Shown here: positions 42,633 through 50,821 of the stretch, piece by piece
Layout: each line of letters begins with the position of its first letter
How positions within the stretch are numbered: position 1 is the stretch's first letter
DNA from: Nonomuraea harbinensis
GTDB lineage: Bacteria; Actinomycetota; Actinomycetes; Streptosporangiales; Streptosporangiaceae
Direction: 5' to 3'
NCBI RefSeq assembly: GCF_019396385.1
Contig: NZ_JAHKRN010000004.1
Span: 62,001 to 126,000 of the forward strand
Length of the DNA: 64,000 nucleotides
Program-made: the position numbers and the translations under genes
The notes under the pieces: generated by a model
The model's input: the letters and a program-made list of their open reading frames with translations, nothing else
What the model was told of the DNA's origin: nothing
The model's database searches: none

Positions 42633-44583
42633 AGTAGCGCAGCACCTCGGGGTTGGCCATGGCGTCGGGGTTGGCCGCCTGCTCGACGGGCGTGCCGAGC
42701 AGGATCTTGCGTACCGGCACCTCGAGCTTCTTGCCCGACAGCGTGCGCGGGATGCCGGGCACCGCGTGGATCTCGTCGGGCACGTGGCGGGGCGACAGCT
42801 CCTTGCGCAGCGCCGTGCGGATCGCCCGCTCCACCTCGGGGGTCAGGTCGGCCCCGTCGGCGAGCGTCACGTACAGCAGCAGCCGCCCTTCCTGCCCGAG
42901 CTGACCGGTGTCGATGACGAGGCTGTCGGCCACCTCGCCGAACCGCTCCACGACCCGGTAGAACTCGCTGGTGCCCATCCGGACGCCGCCCCGGTTCAGC
43001 GTCGAGTCGGAGCGGCCGTAGATGACGCAGCTGCCGTCGTCGTTCAGCTTGATCCAGTCGCCGTGGCGCCACACGCCCGGGTAGACGTCGAAGTAGCTCT
43101 CCCGGTAGCGCTCGCCGCCGGGGTCGTTCCAGAACCCGACCGGCATCGAGGGCATCGGCGCCGTGATGACCAGCTCGCCGACCTCGCCGACGACCGCCTT
43201 GCCGCTGGGGTCGAAGGACTCAACCTTCGCCCCCAGCGACCGGCACGGGATGACCCCGGCCCTGATCGGATGGAGCATGGTGGCCCCGACGAACCCGGTG
43301 CAGACGTCGGTGCCGCCGGAGAACGACCCGATCGGCACCGCAGGCAACCGCTCGCTCACCCAGGCGAACCCCTCCGGCGGCAGCGGCGACCCGGTCGAGC
43401 CGACCCCGCGCAGCCGCTCCAGCCCTTCGGGGACGACCCCGGCCTTCATCGAGGCCATGAGGTACGGCGCCCCCACCCCGAAGTAGGTCACCCTCTCGGA
43501 GGCGGCGATCCGCCACAGCGCGGCGGGCGACGGATGGGCGGCCGAGCCGTCGTAGAGCACCGGGGTGGCCCCCACCAGCAGGGCGCCGATGAGGTAGTTC
43601 CACATCATCCAGCCGGTCGTGGTGTACCAGAAGAACACATCGCCCTCACCCAGGTCCTGGTGGAAGGAGAGCGACTTGAGGTGTTCCAGCACGACGCCGC
43701 CGTGGCCGTGCACGATCGGCTTGGGCAGCCCGGTCGTGCCGCTGGAGTAGAGGATCCACAGCGGATGGCCGAACGGCACCCGCTCGAACTCCAGCGGCCC
43801 CGCCACCGCGCGCAGCCCCTCCCAGCCGATCACCTCGCCGTGCGGCACCTCGGCGGTGTCCGGCCTGGCGGGCTCGGCGTGCTGCGGCGGCCGCCCGTCC
43901 TCGGCGGCGGCGAGGTACGGGATCCACACGGTGGCGCGCAGGCTGGGCAGCGCGGCGGCGATCTCGTTGACCGCGTCCGAGCGGTCGAAGCTCTTCCCGT
44001 TGTAGCGGTAGCCGTCGACCGCGATGAGCACCTTGGGCTCGATCTGCGTGAACCGGTCGACCACGCTCGGCACTCCGAAGTCGGGCGAGCCGGCCGACCA
44101 GATCGCGCCGAGCGAGGCGGTCGCCAGGAACGCGATCAGCGCCTGCGGGATGTTCGGCAGGTAGCCGGCCACCCGGTCGCCGCGCCCGACCCCGAGCCGC
44201 ACCAGGCCGGCCCGCACCCGGGCGACCTCGTCACGCAGCTCCGCGTACGAGATCTCCTGGCGGGCGCCGTCTTCCGAGACGAACACGACCGCGGTGCCCT
44301 CGGTGCGCCGCAGGGCGTTCTCCGCGTAGTTGACGGCGGACCCGGTGAACCATTCGGTGCCGGGCATCGTCCCAGAGATGACGGGCCCGTCGCCACGCTC
44401 TCCGACCACCTGGAAGTAGTCCCAGATCGACGACCAGAACTCCGCCGGGTGGTCGACCGACCACTGCCACACGTCCTCGTACGCCTCGCCGGGGCGGCCC
44501 AGCCACGCCAGATAGCGTGTCAGCTCGGCGCGGGCCACGATCTCGTCGGTCGGTTCCCAGAGAAGTGCACCTTCAGCAACCAT
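42622..44583 (-). CDS. Acetoacetyl-CoA synthetase
   Basis: About 653 residues from ATG 44583; ATGs at 44592 and 44619 are alternatives, but AGGATGGGG fits 44583. ANL enzyme activating acetoacetate: GTEWFTGSAVNYAENALRR near the start and P-loop YSSGTTGLPKPIVHGHGG are typical of acetoacetate-CoA ligase rather than acetyl-CoA synthetase. Links ketone-body or leucine catabolism to polyester or lipid synthesis. Single gene, with a catalytic lysine region LSGKKLEVPVRKIL at the end. Confidence 0.93.
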   Translation of the reverse strand: MVAEGALLWEPTDEIVARAELTRYLAWLGRPGEAYEDVWQWSVDHPAEFWSSIWDYFQVVGERGDGPVISGTMPGTEWFTGSAVNYAENALRRTEGTAVVFVSEDGARQEISYAELRDEVARVRAGLVRLGVGRGDRVAGYLPNIPQALIAFLATASLGAIWSAGSPDFGVPSVVDRFTQIEPKVLIAVDGYRYNGKSFDRSDAVNEIAAALPSLRATVWIPYLAAAEDGRPPQHAEPARPDTAEVPHGEVIGWEGLRAVAGPLEFERVPFGHPLWILYSSGTTGLPKPIVHGHGGVVLEHLKSLSFHQDLGEGDVFFWYTTTGWMMWNYLIGALLVGATPVLYDGSAAHPSPAALWRIAASERVTYFGVGAPYLMASMKAGVVPEGLERLRGVGSTGSPLPPEGFAWVSERLPAVPIGSFSGGTDVCTGFVGATMLHPIRAGVIPCRSLGAKVESFDPSGKAVVGEVGELVITAPMPSMPVGFWNDPGGERYRESYFDVYPGVWRHGDWIKLNDDGSCVIYGRSDSTLNRGGVRMGTSEFYRVVERFGEVADSLVIDTGQLGQEGRLLLYVTLADGADLTPEVERAIRTALRKELSPRHVPDEIHAVPGIPRTLSGKKLEVPVRKILLGTPVEQAANPDAMANPEVLRYFTP

Positions 44584-44641
44584 GTGCCCCATCCTGTCGG
44601 CAGGCCGGGCGGGATTCATACCCGCGTTCCCACATAACTTG

Positions 44642-45499
44642 CTAGCGCCTCAGGTGGTCCACCGCCATACGCGCGGCCGTGCCGATCACCGCGTCGGCGC
44701 GCGGATGGTTGAGTGCGGCGCTGAAGGCGCGGGTGATGACCGCCACGGCGTAGCGGCCGCCGTCGGGATACTCGACCACGCCCGCCTCGCCGCGCATCGT
44801 CGGCAGCGTGCCGGTCTTCCCGCTGACCGCCACGTCGTCGTACGGGAAGCCGGCGGCCAGCCGGTGCGGCCAGACCTGGAGGTTGAGCACGGTGCGCATC
44901 CACGCGCAGGACTCGGGCGAGGCGGCCTCGTCGTGCCAGATCAGCCCGAACAGGCGGGCCAGCTCGCGCGGGGTGCTGCGGTTGGTGCGGGCGGGGTCGA
45001 GCGCCCGCATCCTGGCCAGGTCCTCCGGGTCGAGGTACGGCCAGCCGTGCCCGGTGTCGACCGCCATGCTCCCGTTGGTCTCCCCCGCGGTCATCAGCAC
45101 GCGGGTGGCCTCGAACCCGAACCCTTCCAGCATGGCGTTGACCGCGTCCATGCCGACCCTGGACAGCAGCGCGTCGGCGGCGGTGTTGTCGCTCACCGCG
45201 ATCATCAGGTAGGCGAGGTCCCGCAGCGACATGGTGACGTCGTCGTGCATGGCCGACAGCCCCGTGGGGCCCGCGGCCCGGTCGGCGGCGGTGACGGTCA
45301 CCCGGCCGGTCAGGTCGAGCAGCCCGGCGTCGGCCTGCCGGCAGAGCTCGACCATCAGCGCCACCTTGAACATCGAGGCCATCGGCAGCCACTCGTCGGG
45401 GTCGTGGCCGACCTCCCGCCCGGAGTCGAGGTCGGCGGCGAACAGCCAGCCGGTCACGCCCGCCACCCGGAACAGCTCCGCGAACGCCGGCCCGGTCAT
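44642..45499 (-). CDS. Class A beta-lactamase-like serine hydrolase without signal peptide
   Basis: 285 residues. SxxK as S42-M-F-K45, SDN at 103-105, and KTG at 228-230 are all present. The omega-loop ExxLN motif that supplies the deacylating glutamate in true class A enzymes is not recognisable (the region reads LDPEDLARMRALDPARTN), and no export signal is seen. So it may be a cytoplasmic esterase, amidase or penicillin-binding relative rather than a resistance enzyme. Four-base overlap with the LysR gene upstream. Confidence 0.85.
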   Translation of the reverse strand: MTGPAFAELFRVAGVTGWLFAADLDSGREVGHDPDEWLPMASMFKVALMVELCRQADAGLLDLTGRVTVTAADRAAGPTGLSAMHDDVTMSLRDLAYLMIAVSDNTAADALLSRVGMDAVNAMLEGFGFEATRVLMTAGETNGSMAVDTGHGWPYLDPEDLARMRALDPARTNRSTPRELARLFGLIWHDEAASPESCAWMRTVLNLQVWPHRLAAGFPYDDVAVSGKTGTLPTMRGEAGVVEYPDGGRYAVAVITRAFSAALNHPRADAVIGTAARMAVDHLRR

Positions 45500-46413
45500 G
45501 CCAGCATCCCCGGCCTCCGGCTGACCCGCCGCACGGGGGCCGCCGCCTCGTCCGTCATCCCGGCCCGCTCCTTAAGAATCCGTACGGCCAGCGCGGAGAA
45601 GCCCTTGACCGCCTCCGTCTCCGCCCGCCAGGCCGTGGAGACCTTATAGGCGATGGGGGAGCCTAGCAGCGGCCGCCAGGCCAGGCCCGGCACCTCCGCC
45701 CTGGGCGCGAACGCCACCGCCATCCCGGCCAGCACCAAGCCCAGCCCGGCGCCCTGGTGGACCTGGCCGGGCACGTAGCCGTGGCGGCGGCACTCGGCCA
45801 GCGTCTCGGCGTGCATGCCGGGCTCCCCCTCTCTGGGCGGCATCAGCAGCTCGCGCCCGCCGAGGTCGGCCAGGTGCAGCTCGCCCGCGCGGGCCAGCGG
45901 GTCGCTCTCGGCCAGCAGCACGCCCTGCGGTTGCACCAGCAGCGGGCCGAAGCCGAGCCCGGGGGCGTTCACCGGGTGGCGCACCAGGCCCACGTCGATC
46001 GTGCCGCCGGCCAGCGCCGTCACCTGGTCGGCCGTCCAGATCTCCGCGGGCGCGAGCCGTACGCCCGGACTGGTCTCGCGGAAGCCCTCGACCAGGGCGG
46101 CGATCGCGGCGGCGGCCAGGTCGGGCGGCACGCCGACCTTCAGCACGGCGCCCTCGCCGTGGCGGGCCAGCTCGTGCAGCCTGTCGACCCTGGCCACGAT
46201 CTCCCTCGCCTCGCCGAGCAGCAGCCTGCCCGCCTCGGTGAGCCGGACCTGGCGGCCGCCCCGGTCGAACAGCCGCACGCCCAGCTCCTCCTCCAGGCGC
46301 TTGATGCGCTGGCTGAGGGGCGGCTGGGCCATGCCGAGCCGGATCGCGGCGTTGCCGAAGTGGAGCTCCTCCGCGACGACGGTGAAGTAGCGGAGGTGGC
46401 GGACCAGGTCCAT
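45496..46413 (-). CDS. LysR-family transcriptional regulator
   Basis: 305 residues. Helix-turn-helix at about 18-45 (NAAIRLGMAQPPLSQRIKRLEEELG) and a periplasmic-binding-like effector domain. It lies upstream of the beta-lactamase-like gene in one operon and divergent from an intact PBP gene, so it may regulate both sides. The classical AmpR arrangement is divergent to the beta-lactamase; here it is co-directional. Confidence 0.92.
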   Translation of the reverse strand: MDLVRHLRYFTVVAEELHFGNAAIRLGMAQPPLSQRIKRLEEELGVRLFDRGGRQVRLTEAGRLLLGEAREIVARVDRLHELARHGEGAVLKVGVPPDLAAAAIAALVEGFRETSPGVRLAPAEIWTADQVTALAGGTIDVGLVRHPVNAPGLGFGPLLVQPQGVLLAESDPLARAGELHLADLGGRELLMPPREGEPGMHAETLAECRRHGYVPGQVHQGAGLGLVLAGMAVAFAPRAEVPGLAWRPLLGSPIAYKVSTAWRAETEAVKGFSALAVRILKERAGMTDEAAAPVRRVSRRPGMLA

Positions 46414-46422
46414 GGCCAGCCA

Positions 46423-46442
46423 CTATATCTAGATTTATATCG
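46423..46442. promoter_or_regulatory. AT-rich LysR-type operator candidate
   Basis: An island TATATCTAGATTTATATCGA in otherwise GC-rich DNA, ten bases upstream of the LysR start and about 70 before the divergent PBP. It contains the palindromes ATCTAGAT and ATCGAT. Suits a LysR box and promoter overlap. Confidence 0.45.
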
Positions 46443-46511
46443 ATGAGGGCCATATATCAGTATTGGACAGGCTGTGTTGGGCTCTGCTGTCCTCGTCGCA
46501 TGGCTTCGCAA

Positions 46512-48107
46512 ATGGGGGAAATGTACGCATATCTGCAGCCGGAGGCCGCTCCCCGGCGCAGGAGACGCAGGTGGCCGTGGATCGGGGCCGCGATCATGGT
46601 GCCGGTGGTCGCCGCGGGGACCGTATGGGCGCTGCGCACCACGGGCTCGCCGGAAGAGGTGGCCGACGCCTACCTGACGGCGTGGAGCGGTGGCGACTAC
46701 GCGGCGATGCGGGAGCTGGTCGCCGACCCGCCCGCCGACTTCGAGCGCCGCCACCGCCGCTTCCTCGCCGACCTGAAGGCCGAGCACATCACGCTGCGGC
46801 GGCACGTGCCCAACGGTGTCTTCGCCGCGAGCGCCGAGGACACCGGCTCGGTCAGCTTCACCGCCGCCGTGCAGGGCGCGGGCGACTGGAGGTACGGCGG
46901 GGAGCTGAAGGTCGTCGAGCGGGACCGCACCTGGAAGATCGACTGGAGCCCGGCCGCGCTCCACCCGGAGCTGACCGGGAACCGGTCGATCAGGCTCATC
47001 CGGGTCCAGGACGAGGCCACCCCGGTGCTCGCCGCCGACGGCACCCAGGTCGACGCCCCCGGCTCCCCCGGCTCGGTGCAGCAGCTCGTCGCGGGGCTGC
47101 GCGAGACCTACCCCGACCGGTTCGCCGAGACCAAGAGCAACCTCGTGCGGCTGTACGAAGGCGGCAAGCCGGTCAAGACCCTGTCGGGGACGCGCGAGAA
47201 GGAGCCCGTGCGCATCACGGTCGACCTGAAGGTGCACGCGGCCGGCGCCGCGGCGCTGGAGGACGTGGACAAGCCGGCCGCGCTGGTGGCGCTGCGGCCC
47301 TCCACCGGGGAGATCCTGGCCGCGGTGAACAAGCCCGGCGGGTTCAACCGGGCGCTGCTCGGCAAGTACCCGCCGGGCTCGACGTTCAAGGTGGTGACCG
47401 CCGCCGCGCTGGTCGCCGGCGGGGCCGAGCCGGACGCGGACGTGTCCTGCCCGGCCGAGCAGAACATCGGCGGCTTCCCGTTCCACAACGCCGGGTTCAA
47501 GGACTTCGGCACGCTGTCGTTCCGTGACGCGTTCGCGCACTCGTGCAACACGACGTTCGGCGACATGACGGTGTCGGGCCTGGGCGCCGAGCGCCTGGCG
47601 GAGGTGGCGCGGAGCTTCGGCTTCGGCGAGAAGATCACCCCGGGGGTGCCGGCGGTCAAGGCCGACTTCCCCGCCCCGAAGGACGCCACCGACCTCGCCT
47701 CGGCCTCCATCGGGCAGGGCAGGGTGCTGGCCAGCCCGCTCAACATGGCGTCGGTGGCCGCCGCGATCGCCGACGGCGCCTGGCGCCCGCCCCGGCTCGT
47801 GGCCGAGGAGGCGGTGCCCGACCGCACGTTGCGGCCGCGGCCGCTGGAGGACGACGTGGTGGCCGCGCTGCGCGACCTCATGCCCGCCGTCGTCACCGAC
47901 GGCACCGCGCACGCCGTGCGCTTCCCGCCCGGCACCGCGGGCAAGACCGGCACCGCCGAGTACGGCTCGGGCAAGGAGCCGCCCTCGCACGCGTGGTTCA
48001 TCGGCTACCGGGGCGACCTGGCCTTCGCCGTCGTGGTGGAAGGCGGGGGCGCGGGCTCCGCGGTGGCGGCCCCGGTCGCGGCCCGTTTCCTGCGTGAGCT
48101 GAGCTGA
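46512..48107 (+). CDS. Penicillin-binding transpeptidase (MecA_N/NTF2 type), intact
   Basis: About 531 residues; starts 46500, 46512 and 46521 are all possible and no ribosome site decides. Cytosolic basic tail, one membrane helix (about 22-40), NTF2-like domain (45-150), then the transpeptidase with S290-TFK293, S344-CN and K478-TG intact. It cross-links peptidoglycan. Its domain order equals the inactivated lipoprotein at 16671. Divergent from LysR/beta-lactamase-like genes. Confidence 0.92.
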   Translation: MGEMYAYLQPEAAPRRRRRRWPWIGAAIMVPVVAAGTVWALRTTGSPEEVADAYLTAWSGGDYAAMRELVADPPADFERRHRRFLADLKAEHITLRRHVPNGVFAASAEDTGSVSFTAAVQGAGDWRYGGELKVVERDRTWKIDWSPAALHPELTGNRSIRLIRVQDEATPVLAADGTQVDAPGSPGSVQQLVAGLRETYPDRFAETKSNLVRLYEGGKPVKTLSGTREKEPVRITVDLKVHAAGAAALEDVDKPAALVALRPSTGEILAAVNKPGGFNRALLGKYPPGSTFKVVTAAALVAGGAEPDADVSCPAEQNIGGFPFHNAGFKDFGTLSFRDAFAHSCNTTFGDMTVSGLGAERLAEVARSFGFGEKITPGVPAVKADFPAPKDATDLASASIGQGRVLASPLNMASVAAAIADGAWRPPRLVAEEAVPDRTLRPRPLEDDVVAALRDLMPAVVTDGTAHAVRFPPGTAGKTGTAEYGSGKEPPSHAWFIGYRGDLAFAVVVEGGGAGSAVAAPVAARFLRELS

Positions 48108-48144
48108 TCATCCCGCGCCTTCGGGACCGGCCTGGTCGCCCTGA

Positions 48145-48855
48145 TCAGCCCGCCTTGCGGTCCATCGGGCTGGTCAGGGCGGCGACCGCCGCCACCACCT
48201 CGGCGGCGTTCGACAGGTCGGGCAGCACGATGTCGGCCCCCGCCTCGCGCAGCTCGGCCGCCGTCGCGCGCCCCGAGGCCACCGCGACCATCCCGGCCCC
48301 GCCGATGCGGGCCGCCTGCACGTCACGCGCCGAGTCGCCGATCATCACCGTGTTGGCCGAGGTGAACGGGACGCCCAGGCGCTCCTTCGCCCGCCCTTGG
48401 GCGACCTGCAGCAGGCTCGCCTTCGGGTAGGGCTCCTCGCCGTAGCCGCCGAGCTCGAAGTCGACGTACTTGTCGAGCCCGAACGCCTTGAGCTTGAGCA
48501 CCGCGTTGCTCTTGATCGTGCCGGTCAGCACGGCCTGGATCGCGCCGTCGAGCCGGGCCACGGACCTGAGCGCGTCCTTGGCCCCGGCCATCATCCGGCC
48601 CTCCTTGGCCAGCCGCTTGCGCCGGTCGGCGAAGGCCGCGGACAGCGCGTCGAGGAAGCGCGGCAGGTGGTCGTCGTCGGCGACAACGCCGTTGACGGCC
48701 AGCGTCTCGAAGATGATCTCGGAGTCGGGCCGGCCCATCGGCGGCACCAGCTTGACCAGCGGCCGCCCGGTCACGGCGCGGAACGCCTCGGCGTAGGCGT
48801 CTCTGGTCACGATCGCCACGTCGACCAGCGTGAGGTCGACGTTCCACAGCACCAA
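48145..48855 (-). CDS. HAD-superfamily protein with altered nucleophile
   Basis: 236 residues. HAD fold with motif II threonine in VLTGT, motif III lysine in YPKAS and motif IV GDSARD. Motif I reads W-N5-V-D7-LT: the nucleophile aspartate of the usual DxDxT is asparagine (codon AAC). The start is uncertain: TTG 48855 is 14 bases from AGGAGG, while an ATC three codons earlier would have ideal spacing. Phosphatase activity is doubtful. First of three HAD genes within 2.7 kb. Confidence 0.82.
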   Translation of the reverse strand: MVLWNVDLTLVDVAIVTRDAYAEAFRAVTGRPLVKLVPPMGRPDSEIIFETLAVNGVVADDDHLPRFLDALSAAFADRRKRLAKEGRMMAGAKDALRSVARLDGAIQAVLTGTIKSNAVLKLKAFGLDKYVDFELGGYGEEPYPKASLLQVAQGRAKERLGVPFTSANTVMIGDSARDVQAARIGGAGMVAVASGRATAAELREAGADIVLPDLSNAAEVVAAVAALTSPMDRKAG

Positions 48856-48934
48856 GCGGTTGATGGCAGCCTCCTGAAAGCGAACCCTGCCAGGTTACGG
48901 CCAACTCCGCCGCCGGGGCCGCCCTCCGCCGGTT

Positions 48935-49561
48935 TCAGGTATGGTCGAGCGCCTCGGCGAGCGTGTCGATGACCGGGAAGCCGGTCGACTCCAGCTCCTC
49001 CCTGGTCGACATGCCCCCGGTGTAGAGCACCGCGCGGGCGCCGACGTGGCGGGCCGCCACCCCGTCGTCGACGCTGTCGCCGATCACCAGCACGTCGCGC
49101 GGGCGCACGCCGACCGAGGCGATGTGGGCCTCCATGTGGGCCGCCTTCTCCCCGCCCGTCACGCCGAGCAGCCCGTCGACCCGGTTGAAGTGGCGGGTGA
49201 TGCCGAACGAGTCGACCTTCGGCACGAGATGGGAGTGCGGCGCCATGGAGCAGAGCGACTGCGTGCCCGTCCACGTGGTCAGCGTCACCTCGGCGTCGGC
49301 GGCCAGCCCGCAGACGCCGCTCAGGCGGTAGTAGGCGTCGTGGAAGCCGTCGTCGAGCAGCTCCCACTCCCCCTCGGTCAGCGGCCTGCCCAGCATCCGC
49401 TCGTACGCGACCCAGATGGGCCTGGTGTAGACGGCGCGGAACCCGTCGGCGGTGAGCGGGGGCAGCTCGTACGCCTTGAAGACCTCGTTGGTGGCTCCGA
49501 CCACGGCGTCGATGTCGTGGAAGAGGGTGCCGTTCCAGTCCCACACGATGTGCTTCGTCAT
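48935..49561 (-). CDS. HAD-family hydrolase (DWNGT type)
   Basis: 208 residues. Motif I DWNGT with the nucleophile Asp, motif IV VIGDSVDD, LYTGGMSTREEL in the late loop. Likely small-molecule phosphatase of the Gph/PGP-like group. The gene lies one base after the DUF6912 gene and upstream of the altered HAD gene. Confidence 0.88.
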   Translation of the reverse strand: MTKHIVWDWNGTLFHDIDAVVGATNEVFKAYELPPLTADGFRAVYTRPIWVAYERMLGRPLTEGEWELLDDGFHDAYYRLSGVCGLAADAEVTLTTWTGTQSLCSMAPHSHLVPKVDSFGITRHFNRVDGLLGVTGGEKAAHMEAHIASVGVRPRDVLVIGDSVDDGVAARHVGARAVLYTGGMSTREELESTGFPVIDTLAEALDHT

Positions 49562-49562
49562 G

Positions 49563-50087
49563 TCACCCGCCTGCCTGGTCGAGGGTCAGGAGGTCGGGGA
49601 TCTCCTGCGTCGCGTACCACATCAGCTCGTGGGCCTCGGCGCCGTCGACGACGAACCGGGCGTCGTCGTCGCCCCCGTCGGCGTCGGGGAGCGCGGCGAC
49701 GGCCGCCTTGACGTCGGCGACCGCGTACTCGTCGTCGACGTGCACGGCCGCCACCTTGGCCAGCGGGACCGGCTCGGCGACCCGCACCCTGCCCTTCTCC
49801 TCCACGTCGGCGTTCGCCTGGATGGCCCCGTCGGCCACCTCGGCGGCCACCACGACGCGGCGGGGCGCGGCGTGCACGCCGTCGGCCAGATCGGCGGCGA
49901 GCATGCGCAGCGAGGCGCGGGCGGCCTCGGTGAGGGCGACGTACTCGAGCTCCTCGGTGTCGCCCGAGGCGTACCACTCGACCAGCGCGGGCGTCACCGC
50001 GTAGCCGGTCAGCGGGGCGGGGCCGAGCTCACCGGTCTCGACGGCCCTGGCCAGCGCCGGCAGGGTGCACGGCAGGTAGACGCGCAT
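49563..50087 (-). CDS. DUF6912 family protein
   Basis: 174 residues. Recognised by MRVYLPCTLPALARAVETGELG, AVTPALVEWYASGDTEELEYVAL and the histidine in AHELMWYATQEI. Actinobacteria-specific family with no known activity. Packed between two HAD genes on the same strand. Confidence 0.8.
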   Translation of the reverse strand: MRVYLPCTLPALARAVETGELGPAPLTGYAVTPALVEWYASGDTEELEYVALTEAARASLRMLAADLADGVHAAPRRVVVAAEVADGAIQANADVEEKGRVRVAEPVPLAKVAAVHVDDEYAVADVKAAVAALPDADGGDDDARFVVDGAEAHELMWYATQEIPDLLTLDQAGG

Positions 50088-50118
50088 CAGGAACCTTTCG
50101 CAGCTTGCACGGGCACCA

Positions 50119-50766
50119 TCATGCCCGCCGCAGCGGGAGCCGGAGGAGAGACTCGAGTTCCAGGATGGTGGTGTCCGGTTCGCGGTGGTGGATGCCGGCG
50201 ATGCCGAGCGCGCGGGCGGCCACGATGTTGGCCTCGATGTCGTCGATGAACACGCACGACTCGCCCGGCTGCCCGATCAGGCCCAGCGCGTGGTGGAAGA
50301 TGCGCGGCTCGGGCTTGCGCATGCCCACCTCGCCGGAGATGACGACCGCGTCGAAGACCTCGTCCCAGCCGTCGCGCTCGTAGGTGTTGGACCAGGAGTT
50401 GGACAGCAGGCACGTCTTCACGCCGTGCCCGCGCACCTCGCGCAGCATGTCGTACATGGCCTCGGCCCGTTCGAACCCGGCGAACATGCGCGTCAGCAGG
50501 CCCTCGGCCACGGGCGGCATGCCGTCGAGCGTCAGCAGGCGGGCCGCCAGGTCGCGCTCGAAGGCGGCCCCGTCGAGCTCGCCGCGCTCCAGGGCGTGGA
50601 TCGCGTTCTCCTCGTCCTCCCCGCTGTAGGCGACCTCGACCAGCTCGCGCATGACCGCACGGTAGTGCTCACCGTCGATGCGGTCGGCGTCGATCCACTT
50701 GGCGATGGAGTCGGCCATGCTGGTGGTCAGCACACCACCCCAGTCGATCAGCACCCCGGTGACCAC
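50119..50766 (-). CDS. HAD-IA family hydrolase
   Basis: 215 residues. Motif I DWGGVLT (acid/base Asp replaced by Gly, as in the haloacid-dehalogenase/epoxide-hydrolase-N-like subgroup), LLSNS motif II, RKPEP motif III, VFIDDIEANI motif IV. Substrate unknown. Leads the DUF6912-HAD-HAD gene row. Confidence 0.88.
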   Translation of the reverse strand: MVTGVLIDWGGVLTTSMADSIAKWIDADRIDGEHYRAVMRELVEVAYSGEDEENAIHALERGELDGAAFERDLAARLLTLDGMPPVAEGLLTRMFAGFERAEAMYDMLREVRGHGVKTCLLSNSWSNTYERDGWDEVFDAVVISGEVGMRKPEPRIFHHALGLIGQPGESCVFIDDIEANIVAARALGIAGIHHREPDTTILELESLLRLPLRRA

Positions 50767-50821
50767 GCTGCCTCCCTACTCACGGAAATCAGGTTAAAGA
50801 GTAAAGGGTCGGGCGCCGGCG

